A stretch of DNA of 64,000 bases from Methylomicrobium sp051061015 (GCA_051061015.1 JBPFEG010000013.1:186001-250000), one strand, 5' to 3'; counted from the first letter of the stretch, positions 27,888-36,399 are shown. Made by a program: numbers and translations. The notes: generated by a model from the letters alone, not told the origin.

Positions 27888-29630
27888 ATGAAAACACCGC
27901 AAATTCCTTTCGACGGCCCATACAGCGAAAGCCAGCGCGCCTGGCTCAGCGGCTTTTTTGCTGGGATGCATACTCATATGATCCAAAGCGCGGGCGCCGC
28001 CCAACAAACCGCGAGCCGTATGATCCATATCCTGTATGGCAGCCAGACCGGCACTGCCGAATCGGTTGCGAACGATGCCGCGCAGATCGCTAAAGCGCAC
28101 GGGCTCAAACCGGTCGTCAAGGGCATGGACGAAGTCGAAGCGAATGCGCTGGCGGCAATGGAATATCTGTTGGTAATCACCAGCACTTACGGCGAAGGCG
28201 AGATGCCCGACAATGCGCAGATGCTGTGGGATGCGGTCAGCAGCGATGCGATGCCACGGCTTGAAAAGCTGCAATATTCTGTGCTGGCGCTCGGCGACAC
28301 CAGCTATGACCTGTTCTGCAAAGCCGGTAAAGATTGGGACGAAAGACTGGCGATTTTAGGCGCGCAGCGCATTTACGAACGGACCGACTGCGATGTCGAT
28401 TTCGAAGAACCTGCGGAAGCCTGGATCAAGGCGGTCATTCCGTTCATGTCCGGCGGCAATACGACCGCGACCCTTGCCGAAAGCGAAACGCCTGCGGCCG
28501 AGAAATCGCAATATAACCGGAAAAATCCGTTTCCGGCAAAAATGCTGGTCAACCGCCTGGTCACCGCCGCCTCCTCATCGAAAGAAACCCGCCATTACGA
28601 GATTTCGATCGCGGGCTCCGGGATGACCTACGAAGCTGGCGATGCATTATGTGTCGTGCCAACCAATTGCCCCGAACTGGTCAAGGATATCATCCATGCT
28701 ATCGGTTGTGCCGGCGACGAAGACGAACCGGTCAACGGCGAACTGACTTCCTTGTTCGAGGCATTGCGCACCCAGTTTGAAATCAAGACTCCCAGCAAGG
28801 AACTGATCGAGGAAATCGCCAGCCGCTCCGGCAACAAGGAATTGAACGCGATCCTCGAATCCGGCGACAAGGACAAACTGACCGATTATTTATGGGGACG
28901 CGACACGCTGGACCTGCTCCGGCAAAATCCCGGCAGCGAGTTTTCCGCGGCCGAATTCATCGCCTTGCTGAAACCGTTGCAGCATCGCGCCTATTCGATC
29001 TCATCGAGCGGCAAGGTCTACCCGGACTCGGTACACTTGACCGTCGCGAGCGTGCGCTATGACAGTTTCGGCCGCCAGCATAAAGGCGTTTGCTCGACTT
29101 TCCTGGCCGATCTAGTGAACGAAAACACCGAAGTGCGCTGTTTCTTCACACCGAACAAAGTGTTCAGGGTCCCCGACAACAACAGCCTGCCGATGATCAT
29201 GGTCGGCCCCGGCACAGGCCTTGCACCGTTCCGCGCCTTTTTGCAGGAACGCGAATACCGCAAAGCTTCCGGCAAAAACTGGCTGTTTTTCGGCGACCGT
29301 AATGCCGCGACCGACTTCATGTACCGCGATGAGCTCGAAGCGATGCTGGCGAGCGGCCTCCTGACCCGCCTCGATCTAGCGTTTTCGCGCGATCAGGTCG
29401 AAAAAATCTACGTGCAGGACAAGATGCGCGAGCACGGCGCGGAACTGTTCGCCTGGCTCGAGCAAGGCGGTTATTTCTTTGTTTGCGGCGATGCATACCG
29501 AATGGCGAAGGATGTCGACAAGGCGCTGCATGACCTGATTGCCGAACACGGTCACCTGAGCGAGCAGGAAGCGGTCGATTATGTGAACCAGTTGAAAAAG
29601 GACAAACGCTACGTACGGGATGTTTACTAA
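27888..29630 (+). CDS. CysJ-like NADPH diflavin reductase
   Basis: A 580-residue diflavin reductase of the CysJ / cytochrome P450 reductase type. An N-terminal flavodoxin domain binds FMN (ILYGSQTGTAES, residues about 48-59; STYGEGEMPDNA). The FAD domain has RAYSISSS near residue 367, and the NADPH domain has GPGTGLAPFRAFLQER near 440 and ends in KRYVRDVY, the typical CysJ tail. It passes electrons from NADPH through FAD and FMN to a partner. No sulfite reductase hemoprotein (cysI) is nearby. The upstream neighbour is a glutamate synthase lacking gltD, so an electron-donor role there is a plausible inference; alternatively it is a CysJ whose partner lies elsewhere. Confidence 0.9.
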   Translation: MKTPQIPFDGPYSESQRAWLSGFFAGMHTHMIQSAGAAQQTASRMIHILYGSQTGTAESVANDAAQIAKAHGLKPVVKGMDEVEANALAAMEYLLVITSTYGEGEMPDNAQMLWDAVSSDAMPRLEKLQYSVLALGDTSYDLFCKAGKDWDERLAILGAQRIYERTDCDVDFEEPAEAWIKAVIPFMSGGNTTATLAESETPAAEKSQYNRKNPFPAKMLVNRLVTAASSSKETRHYEISIAGSGMTYEAGDALCVVPTNCPELVKDIIHAIGCAGDEDEPVNGELTSLFEALRTQFEIKTPSKELIEEIASRSGNKELNAILESGDKDKLTDYLWGRDTLDLLRQNPGSEFSAAEFIALLKPLQHRAYSISSSGKVYPDSVHLTVASVRYDSFGRQHKGVCSTFLADLVNENTEVRCFFTPNKVFRVPDNNSLPMIMVGPGTGLAPFRAFLQEREYRKASGKNWLFFGDRNAATDFMYRDELEAMLASGLLTRLDLAFSRDQVEKIYVQDKMREHGAELFAWLEQGGYFFVCGDAYRMAKDVDKALHDLIAEHGHLSEQEAVDYVNQLKKDKRYVRDVY

Positions 29631-29647
29631 CATTCCGTAGGTACATA

Positions 29648-29707
29648 CGTACCGCGTACTTTAACAATGCCTCAGCCGAGGGCTGCATTGAATAGGTACG
29701 CGGTACG
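29648..29707. repeat. GGTACGC-type inverted repeat after the diflavin reductase
   Basis: Perfect 12-bp inverted arms CGTACCGCGTAC (29648-29659) and GTACGCGGTACG (29696-29707). Flanking bases extend the pairing imperfectly. There is no T-tract. A related palindrome, TAAGGTACGC with its complement, lies at 60854-60876, so this is probably a dispersed element. Confidence 0.6.
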
Positions 29708-29817
29708 CACCTTACGTGCTACTAGGCGTGATACCGCACTCTTGTATGCATACTCTCTGGCTTCGGGGAGTTAGAAGGAATGATCGATTTGATTTTTACA
29801 GATTCCTGGCCGAACCG

Positions 29818-30339
29818 ATGATCAAAATAGCCTTCTCACTTTTCATTGCCTCGCTGATGCTGTTTTTGACCGCAGAAGGTCTCTCGGCGCTGCCGGGCCA
29901 AGGCTTTAGCAAAGCTTTTTATCAGATCGGCATATTATCCCTGCTTGCATCGTTTGTTCTGCTGTTCATTACCCTGTTGATTCTCGCCAGTAAACAAATC
30001 TTACAGGGATTCTGCAGCTACTTTTCCGGCCTCGAACACGGCCAGCGTCGGCTCTGGTTTATGCAAGGCAAACTCGACCGGGAGCAGCGCCTGTTTTTTC
30101 ATCGCAGTCTGCAAACCCGTTATTTTCTCGAAGCCAAAAAACGGCGACTGACGCACGCCAACGACCGCAAACACAGCCGCTCGTTAGCCAAGGCGATCGA
30201 CAGCGATCTGGCCGCTGTGAAATCGCATGTTTCCGCAGATCAACTGAAAGCATGGAAGCGGCAGAATCGCGCCTATCGCAGGCAGGCAAACATTGAAGGC
30301 CTGATTGCGCTTCAACAAACGATCATGCCCCATCTCTAG
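29818..30339 (+). CDS. Two-helix membrane protein of unknown function
   Basis: No family was recognised. The 173-residue product starts MIKIAFSLFIASLMLFLTAEG and has two predicted transmembrane helices (about residues 3-20 and 36-58), then a strongly basic cytoplasmic-type region of about 110 residues rich in Arg, Lys, Gln and His. The ATG at 29818 was chosen because the hydrophobic segment begins there. It has no good Shine-Dalgarno sequence of its own, but a 13-codon frame (29780-29821) ends in ATGA overlapping it, so coupling is possible. Only 2 bp separate its stop from the next gene, indicating one operon. Confidence 0.7.
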   Translation: MIKIAFSLFIASLMLFLTAEGLSALPGQGFSKAFYQIGILSLLASFVLLFITLLILASKQILQGFCSYFSGLEHGQRRLWFMQGKLDREQRLFFHRSLQTRYFLEAKKRRLTHANDRKHSRSLAKAIDSDLAAVKSHVSADQLKAWKRQNRAYRRQANIEGLIALQQTIMPHL

Positions 30340-30341
30340 CC

Positions 30342-30887
30342 ATGCATTTATCCAAACGGCTTCTCGGCCTCGTCAATCTGCTGCACAGAATCAAGGATAA
30401 GAATTTGCAATGGAACCGCGACAGTCAGTCGCGCCAGGCGGAATTGAAGCAAAAGCGGATTCTGGCCGAAAAAGCGCTTGAAGCCGAACTTAGAAAACAC
30501 AGCGTGCAGCTGGAGCATGAAATCAACCTCATGAAAACCCGCCACGATGCGGAACTGTCGATGTACAAGACCCGCTGCAAGCAGGACATCAAGGATTATC
30601 AGCACTATCTCGATTCGCTCGATCAACTGAAAAAGTCGATCCAGAACAGCTATACGCATCTTCCCGAATCGGTCGCGTTGACAATCCACCACCATGCCAA
30701 GCACCTGCTGCACAACATGTGGGAAGCCGAGGATCATGAGCAAAAGATCCGCTATGAAATGCAATTGATCCAGTTCATGACCGCCGTCCATGAAGACGCC
30801 CGACTGCATCTGGAGGATACCGAGCTAAGAAAATTTCCGGAAAGTACGTTAAAATTGCTTCAGAAGCAGTCATCACAACAAACTTAA
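30342..30887 (+). CDS. Coiled-coil protein of unknown function
   Basis: No family was recognised. The 181-residue soluble product is almost entirely helical, with a long charged coiled coil (about residues 25-100, rich in Lys, Glu, Gln) and a His-containing segment TIHHHAKHLLHNMWEAEDHE near 113-132. It has no signal peptide. It starts 2 bp after the stop of the membrane protein gene, so the two are probably made together and may form a membrane-tethered complex. That interaction is inferred from position and coiled-coil character only. Confidence 0.7.
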   Translation: MHLSKRLLGLVNLLHRIKDKNLQWNRDSQSRQAELKQKRILAEKALEAELRKHSVQLEHEINLMKTRHDAELSMYKTRCKQDIKDYQHYLDSLDQLKKSIQNSYTHLPESVALTIHHHAKHLLHNMWEAEDHEQKIRYEMQLIQFMTAVHEDARLHLEDTELRKFPESTLKLLQKQSSQQT

Positions 30888-31287
30888 GCTCACCCCCTGC
30901 TCTCCCCAAAAAATCCTGCTCTCGGCGAGTTTTACCCGAAATAATCCACGAAAAACCTATCTTGAAGAAAGAGCGATGCGGTACTAGGGCGTGAGGTTTC
31001 GATTAGATACATTTTTTTCATTTCCATGCTAACAGGTTGTTTCCCGAATTTGTGCCGAGTTATTTTCCTGCTAATTTTGTTACGATGAAAATTTGAAATG
31101 AACTGAAGCAGCTATTCTTGATCTAAAGATTGTGTTGCTTTTCGCAACATAACTGAAGTGAAAATTCCAATAGTATTGAATAAGCCTCGATCCGGCCTTG
31201 CTGGTCGCTGCTCTATATCGGAATGGCGGACTACCTATTTTCAAAGGCAGGATTGATTATTTAGAACAATCAATGAGGAAAGCTATC
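30888..31287. other. Intergenic region upstream of the SmbP-like gene
   Basis: About 400 bp with no supported gene. The only structure noted is a short hairpin TGTTGC/GCAACA at 31133-31149, about 140 bp before the gene. A GAGGAA Shine-Dalgarno element lies at the 3' end. Confidence 0.4.
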
Positions 31288-31620
31288 ATGAAAAAAATAA
31301 TAACGCTTAGCGTCACTGTCTTGTTATTCGTCTGTTCCGCTGCTTTTGCCGAAGAACATGCAAAGGCCGCGCTTGAACATGCGACAGCCGCGGTCCAACA
31401 CGGTAAAGCCGGCCATGCGAAAGTGCTGGTCGAGCACGCCAATGCCTCGCTGGAACATGCGCTCGCCGGCGCTATCGTGACCAAGGGCGCCCAAAAAGAG
31501 CATCTCGAAGCCGGCGCCGCCGAGCTCGAAGAGGCCATCAATCACGGCAACCTGGACCACGCAGATGTAGCCACCCAGCATGCCGAAGAAGCGGTTACAC
31601 ACTTCAAAGCCGCACAATAA
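31288..31620 (+). CDS. Small metal-binding protein, SmbP-like, periplasmic
   Basis: A 110-residue exported protein with a signal peptide (MKKIITLSVTVLLFVCSAAFA, cut after residue 21). The mature part of about 89 residues has 10 or 11 His spaced mostly seven residues apart (24, 31, 38, 43, 50, 57, 72, 86, 91, 98, 105) in helical repeats of the type ExxxHAxxAxxH. This matches SmbP of Nitrosomonas europaea, a periplasmic four-helix protein that binds copper and other divalent metals. The ATG at 31288 follows GAGGAA by 7 bp and begins the signal peptide; an upstream extension has neither. In a methanotroph, copper buffering is a reasonable but inferred role. Confidence 0.85.
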   Translation: MKKIITLSVTVLLFVCSAAFAEEHAKAALEHATAAVQHGKAGHAKVLVEHANASLEHALAGAIVTKGAQKEHLEAGAAELEEAINHGNLDHADVATQHAEEAVTHFKAAQ

Positions 31621-31635
31621 ACCCCGTTAGAAAAG

Positions 31636-31659
31636 AAACGGGCGGTTCCCCGCCCGTTT
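31636..31659. terminator. Bidirectional terminator between smbP-like gene and proS
   Basis: Stem AAACGGGCGG (31636-31645) pairs with CCGCCCGTTT (31650-31659). T-rich sequence follows on the plus strand and AAAAGAAA precedes it, so it can terminate both convergent transcripts. Confidence 0.85.
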
Positions 31660-31678
31660 GTTTGTTGTTCAAATTCGC

Positions 31679-33433
31679 TTAAGCGAGCTTCGCCTTCAGA
31701 AAATCGATCAGTTCCGCCATCGGGACTTCCTGATTCTCGCTTGCCGTTCTGGCCTTGTATTCGATCGTGCCGCTATCGAGCCCCCGATCACCAACCACGA
31801 TACAGTGCGGAATGCCGATCAGCTCCATATCCGAGAACATGAAGCCGGCACGCACTTTGCGGTCGTCAAACAACACGTCGATGCCCGCCGCCAGCAGATC
31901 CTGATACAATTGCTCTGCGACGCCCTTCAGACGTTCGGATTTATGCATGTTCATCGGGCACAGCGCAACCTGAAACGGAGCGAGGCTGGTCGGCCAGATA
32001 ATCCCTTTTTCGTCGTGATTTTGCTCGATCGCGGCCGCGACGACACGCGAGATACCGATCCCGTAACAGCCCATGATCATCGTATGATTCTTGCCGCCCT
32101 CGTTGATGACCGCCGCTTTCATCGATTCGCTGTATTTGGTGCCCAGCTGGAAGATGTGCCCGACTTCAATGCCGCGCGCGATCTTCAATTCGCCTTTTCC
32201 GTCCGGGCTCGGGTCGCCTTCGATCACATTACGGATATCGGCGATATGCTCCGAAAGATTGGCTAGAGACGTTAATGTAAAATCTCTATCCCAATTGGCG
32301 CCTTTCAAGTGATAGCCGGCCTCGTTCGCTCCGCAGATAAAATCACTCATATGGATGGCGGAATGATCGGCAACCCACGAGACAATCTTATCCGCTGCTG
32401 CTCGTGGCGGACCAATGTAACCCGCGCGGCAACCAAGATGCTGTTCGATTTCATCATCATGGGCAAACCGAAATTCTCCCAATATCTTGCGCGCCTTCAC
32501 TTCGTTCAGTTCATGGTCACCTCGTAAAAACAAAAGACAGAAGACATTGATTTCTTCGTTTTGATCTGTCGGAACCTTGCGCATCACCGCAATCGTCTTC
32601 AGAATTTTTTCCGGCGCGACGTTTAAAAACTCGCTGACTTCGGCGATCGATTTTTGGCCGGGCGTGGCGATTTTCTCCAAGGCGTCCTTCGGAAACGCTC
32701 TCGGAGAACTAGGCGGCAGTGCTTCCGCTTGCTCGATATTCGCCGCATACTCGCTGCCGGTCGAAAAGGCGATTGCATCTTCGCCCGAGTCTGCCAGCAC
32801 ATGAAACTCGTGCGAGACCGCACCGCCGATCGCTCCGGAATCGGCCATTACCGCGCGGAACTTCAGGCCGAAGCGACTGAAGATCGTTGTATAAGCTCCG
32901 TGCATTACATCATAGGTTTCCTGAAGCGATTCCTGATCCATATGAAACGAATAGGCGTCCTTCATCACGAACTCGCGCGAACGCATCACGCCGAAGCGCG
33001 GACGGATTTCATCGCGGAACTTGGTCTGGATCTGGTAATAGGTGATCGGCAGTTGTTTGTAGCTTTTGATCTCGTTGCGTGCCAGATCGGTAATGATTTC
33101 TTCATGCGTCGGCCCCAGACAAAAGTCGCGCTCATGCCGGTCTTTCAGCCGCGCGAGTTCAGGCCCGTATTTTTCCCAGCGCCCGGTTTCCTGCCACAGC
33201 TCGGCAGGCTGCAGGGCCGGCATTAATACTTCCAGAGCGCCTGCGCGTTCCATTTCTTCACGGGTGATCTTCTCTACCTTGCGCAATACCCTCAACCCCA
33301 AAGGCAACCAGGTATATAGGCCAGCCGCCAGCTTGCGGATCAGCCCGGCCCGAATCATCAATTGATGGCTCGCCACGACGGCGTCCACGGGGGTTTCTTT
33401 AACGGTATTGAGCGGGAATTGAGTCGTGCGCAT
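31679..33433 (-). CDS. proS: Prolyl-tRNA synthetase
   Basis: A 584-residue class II aminoacyl-tRNA synthetase of the bacterial type, which carries an editing (INS) domain between motifs 2 and 3. Landmarks are MRTTQFPLNTVKETP at the N-terminus, LGPTHEEIITDL, TKFRDEIRPRFGVMRSREF (motif 2), the editing region around VAPEKILKTIAV, and motif 3 in CYGIGISRVVAAAIEQ. The anticodon-binding domain forms the C-terminus. Length is normal. It is convergent with the SmbP-like gene and divergent from the BepA-like gene. Confidence 0.98.
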   Translation of the reverse strand: MRTTQFPLNTVKETPVDAVVASHQLMIRAGLIRKLAAGLYTWLPLGLRVLRKVEKITREEMERAGALEVLMPALQPAELWQETGRWEKYGPELARLKDRHERDFCLGPTHEEIITDLARNEIKSYKQLPITYYQIQTKFRDEIRPRFGVMRSREFVMKDAYSFHMDQESLQETYDVMHGAYTTIFSRFGLKFRAVMADSGAIGGAVSHEFHVLADSGEDAIAFSTGSEYAANIEQAEALPPSSPRAFPKDALEKIATPGQKSIAEVSEFLNVAPEKILKTIAVMRKVPTDQNEEINVFCLLFLRGDHELNEVKARKILGEFRFAHDDEIEQHLGCRAGYIGPPRAAADKIVSWVADHSAIHMSDFICGANEAGYHLKGANWDRDFTLTSLANLSEHIADIRNVIEGDPSPDGKGELKIARGIEVGHIFQLGTKYSESMKAAVINEGGKNHTMIMGCYGIGISRVVAAAIEQNHDEKGIIWPTSLAPFQVALCPMNMHKSERLKGVAEQLYQDLLAAGIDVLFDDRKVRAGFMFSDMELIGIPHCIVVGDRGLDSGTIEYKARTASENQEVPMAELIDFLKAKLA

Positions 33434-33617
33434 GATCGATCTGTTATCTGAATGATGGAAAAAAGGTCTATTTTACCGAATTTCATCGCGAAAGAGTGAT
33501 CCGCATACCGATGCAACAATTTTCGTCGCTGCAGGTCAAACGCTGCGGCGATACGCTACAATAATGGCTCAGTTCGCCGGTGAACCCAATTCGTAAATTT
33601 CTTCCATTCGACTGTTA

Positions 33618-35075
33618 ATGCAAAAAACCGCTCTGTTGACCCTGGCCTTAAGTCTTACTGTCCTTCCGGCGTTGCCGCATGCCGCCGATGACATCAGCAA
33701 AATCGAACTGCCCGACATGGGCGACTCGTCCGGCACGCTGATCACGCCTGAAGAGGAACAACAACTCGGCGCCGCATTCTTCCGCAGCCTGAATTCGCAG
33801 ATCACGATCAATCAGGACCCGGAAATTCAACAATATATTCAGTCGATCGGTCAGAAACTGGTCACGGTCAGCGACCTGCCGGGGTATCCGTTTCATTTTT
33901 TTGTGGTGCTGGAAAATGACATCAACGCTTTCGCGGGACCCGGAGGTTATATCGGCGTTAATTCTGGTTTGATTTTGACCACCGAAGCGGAAAGCGAATT
34001 AGCCTCGGTGATGGCGCACGAAATTGCGCACGTGACCCAGCGGCATCTGTATCGCGCTGCCGAAGCGGCAGGCCGCCTGTCGATACCGACCGCCGCCGCG
34101 ACGCTGGCTGCGATTCTTCTCGGCACGCAGTCGCCCCAGCTCGGGCAGGCTGCTCTGTTGGCGATTCAAGCAGGCAGCATTCAATTTCAGATCGACTTTA
34201 CCCGCGAAAACGAAGAAGAAGCCGACCGGGTCGGAATGCATATTCTTTCCGAGTCGAGATTCGACCCGCGCAGTATGCCGACTTTTTTTGAACGCCTGCA
34301 GCAATCGACGCGCTATTACGGCCAGAACATTCCCGAATTTTTACGTACTCACCCGGTTAACGCCTCGCGGATTTCCGATACCCGCGGCCGCGCCGATCAG
34401 TATCCTTATAAACAATATCCGGACTCCCTGGGCTATCAATTGATCAAAGCCAAATTGAAAGTGCAGGCCGGCACCGATGCGGCCGAAAACCGGAAATATT
34501 TTGAAAGCCGTCTGAACCAGGGAACCGAAGAACAACGGACCGTCGCTACCTACGGGCTTGGCCTGACCGCACTGTCGCAACAGAAATTCAGCGAGGCGGA
34601 GCAGATCTTTCAGAAATTAAAGGCCGATTTTCCGGCTCAACCACAATACGGCGCCGCCTTGGCCCGCGTTGCGCTCGAACAGCGCCAATTCAACAAAGCG
34701 CTTACACTTTATGAAAAACTGAGCAGCCAATTTCCCGAAAATGAGGCGATCAAGCTCGAGTATATCACCTCGCTGCTCAAAACTGGTCAGGCCGAAAAAG
34801 CCCGGAAAACCCTGTTTTCACTGAGCGCAACCTCACAGAAACTGCCGGTTTATTATCAAATGCTGGCCGAAACTTATGGCAAGCTGCATCAACCCGCCGA
34901 ATCACATCGCTATTTCGCAGAGTATTACTATGCAATGGGGCAAACCCGCGAGGCCATTACCCAAATCCGGCTGGCGCAAAAATCGAAAGGATTAAATTTT
35001 TATTTGTCTTCGATTCTGAGAGAACGGCTGAGCTTTTTCCTCGATGAAGAAAAGAAAGCCAGAGAATCGCGTTGA
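33618..35075 (+). CDS. bepA: BepA-like M48 zinc metalloprotease with TPR repeats
   Basis: A 485-residue periplasmic protease. The signal peptide is MQKTALLTLALSLTVLPALPHA. The M48 catalytic domain has the zinc motif HEIAH starting at His134 and the third ligand region EEEADRVG near residue 199. The C-terminal half (about 300-470) consists of TPR helices such as GLGLTALSQQKFSEAEQIF. BepA (YfgC) degrades or chaperones stalled outer-membrane proteins such as LptD together with the BAM complex. Length matches BepA (487 in E. coli). It is transcribed alone, divergent from proS. Confidence 0.92.
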   Translation: MQKTALLTLALSLTVLPALPHAADDISKIELPDMGDSSGTLITPEEEQQLGAAFFRSLNSQITINQDPEIQQYIQSIGQKLVTVSDLPGYPFHFFVVLENDINAFAGPGGYIGVNSGLILTTEAESELASVMAHEIAHVTQRHLYRAAEAAGRLSIPTAAATLAAILLGTQSPQLGQAALLAIQAGSIQFQIDFTRENEEEADRVGMHILSESRFDPRSMPTFFERLQQSTRYYGQNIPEFLRTHPVNASRISDTRGRADQYPYKQYPDSLGYQLIKAKLKVQAGTDAAENRKYFESRLNQGTEEQRTVATYGLGLTALSQQKFSEAEQIFQKLKADFPAQPQYGAALARVALEQRQFNKALTLYEKLSSQFPENEAIKLEYITSLLKTGQAEKARKTLFSLSATSQKLPVYYQMLAETYGKLHQPAESHRYFAEYYYAMGQTREAITQIRLAQKSKGLNFYLSSILRERLSFFLDEEKKARESR

Positions 35076-35267
35076 GGAATATCCGGCTGCCGGATAGCTC
35101 GACTTATTCATCAAAAGCTTTGATCTAAATGCAAATTAGTCTGAGTTACAGCAGCATTAAAGACCGGGATATTCGATCTCAAAATCCTCTAAAAAATCAT
35201 ATATCTTTGTTTATATTAGTTATTTTTAAAATTTAATTAATTTATTTTGAAAAAAGTGTTTTTTTTG

Positions 35268-35297
35268 TAGACAATGCATTTTTAATCGATTTAGAAT
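35268..35297 (+). promoter_or_regulatory. Candidate sigma70 promoter
   Basis: TAGACA at 35268-35273 and TAGAAT at 35292-35297 are separated by 18 bp, a plausible -35/-10 pair, at the border of an AT-rich stretch. Transcription would start near 35304, just before the hairpin-rich segment. Confidence 0.4.
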
Positions 35298-35303
35298 ACG
35301 CTC

Positions 35304-35488
35304 GCTCTTGAAGAGCAAGGCTGGGTAACCTCAGCAGAGGAGGATAGCTTAAATTGGGCTATGCTGATAACAATAATTAAAATACAATTAGACCTGCTTG
35401 AGTAAAGTTGTACAGGCCACAACTCAGTACAACGGCATCATAACAATAATAAAAAATGCTCAACACGCCCGCTTTATGCGGGCTTTTT
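35304..35488 (+). ncRNA. Candidate structured RNA (sRNA or 5' leader) of unknown family
   Basis: This segment carries several short hairpins in a row: GCTC/GAGC around 35311-35320, CTGGG/CCTCAG near 35331-35344, ATAGC/GCTAT near 35355, and AGTTGT/ACAACT near 35405-35425. It ends in a clear rho-independent terminator at 35467-35488. With the promoter candidate upstream it would be a transcript of about 185 nt. It does not fit any riboswitch consensus I recognise. Calling it an RNA gene is inference from structure and context. Confidence 0.35.
35467..35488 (+). terminator. Rho-independent terminator in the 35.4-kb intergenic region
   Basis: Stem GCCCGC (35467-35472) pairs with GCGGGC (35478-35483), followed directly by TTTTT. 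It is not preceded by a protein gene within 390 bp, which implies a short untranslated transcript. Confidence 0.85.
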
Positions 35489-35694
35489 ATCGCCTGAAGA
35501 AATACATTAACAGGCAAGATACGCTGACTCCCCCTTCAAATTCCTGTGTCGCCCTCTACGCGTCTGTACGCGGCCCAACCGAAAATCATTTACTTGACTT
35601 TTATTAACGAATCTGGCCAATATCTCACAGTACGGCATCAGCATCACGTACAATTTCAATCAATTATCAATAACGAATAATTATAGGAGTAGCC

Positions 35695-36399
35695 ATGGGT
35701 ATTGTTACGACAAGCGCCGGTTTGGAAATGCTTTTGCGGTGGGGACATTTATTGGGCGGTATCACCTGGATCGGGTTACTGTATTATTTCAATTTTGTAC
35801 AAACCGAATACTTTAAGGAAGCCGAAGCTTCTGCCAAATCGGATGCGTTGCAAAAACTGGCGCCTCGAGCCCTGTGGTGGTTTCGCTGGGGGGCGGTGTT
35901 GACGTTGCTGACCGGCTTGGGAATATTCGCGGTCAGCGCCGGAAGAATAGCCTCAATGGATATTTATCTCGGCGCCCTGCTCGGAATCATCATGTTTACT
36001 AACGTCTGGCTAATCATCTGGCCAAGTCAAAAAGTCGTGATTGCCTCGGCAAAACAGGTAGCTCTTGGCGGAGCGGCATTGCCGAATGCGGCAGATGCAC
36101 TCACGGCGGCCGGCCTGGCGTCAAGAACCAATATGCTGTTTTCGATTCCGATGCTGTTCTTTATGGGCGCCTCTTCGCATTATCCTCACCTGATATTTAA
36201 ACCCCTGCCGTTCATTATCGCTTTCGTGATCATTTTGCTGCTCGAATATAATGGTGCTTATCTGACCTTGAAACGGTTCGAGATTATCAAGAAGTTGCCG
36301 GCGGCCGGCAAGATGAAGCTTTACTCCAGCATAGGCGGGGTAATTCATTGCGGCTTGGCTTTGACGGTAGCGCTGTATTTACTGTTGGATCTACTGTAA
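35695..36399 (+). CDS. PuuD-like (urate oxidase N-terminal family) membrane protein
   Basis: A 234-residue integral membrane protein with about six hydrophobic helices. The N-terminal LLRWGHLLGGITWIGLLYYFNFVQ matches the membrane domain of the urate hydroxylase PuuD / urate oxidase N-terminal family. True PuuD enzymes carry an extra C-terminal cytochrome c domain with a CxxCH motif; none is present here, so this is the membrane module alone. Conserved His in RWGHLLGG and SSHYPHL could bind heme. A good Shine-Dalgarno GGAG precedes the ATG by 5 bp. Substrate and function are unknown; no purine-catabolism genes are nearby. Confidence 0.8.
   Translation: MGIVTTSAGLEMLLRWGHLLGGITWIGLLYYFNFVQTEYFKEAEASAKSDALQKLAPRALWWFRWGAVLTLLTGLGIFAVSAGRIASMDIYLGALLGIIMFTNVWLIIWPSQKVVIASAKQVALGGAALPNAADALTAAGLASRTNMLFSIPMLFFMGASSHYPHLIFKPLPFIIAFVIILLLEYNGAYLTLKRFEIIKKLPAAGKMKLYSSIGGVIHCGLALTVALYLLLDLL

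Larger units (their letters stand above)
35076..35694. other. Intergenic region with AT-rich stretch and possible structured RNA
   Basis: About 620 bp with no credible protein gene. An AT-rich part (35190-35270) leads to a sigma70-like promoter and a string of hairpins ending in a strong terminator (listed separately). A 69-codon frame at 35398-35607 starts with TTG, has no ribosome-binding site and overlaps the terminator, so it was not called. A GGAG element precedes the membrane protein gene at 35695. Confidence 0.5.

Noticed and set aside
27888..29630. Naming the diflavin reductase cysJ
   Set aside because: The domain match is strong but no cysI or sulfur-assimilation genes are adjacent and the neighbour is glutamate synthase, so the symbol was left blank.
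35398..35607. 69-codon frame in the intergenic region
   Set aside because: TTG start, no ribosome-binding site, and it spans a strong transcription terminator.
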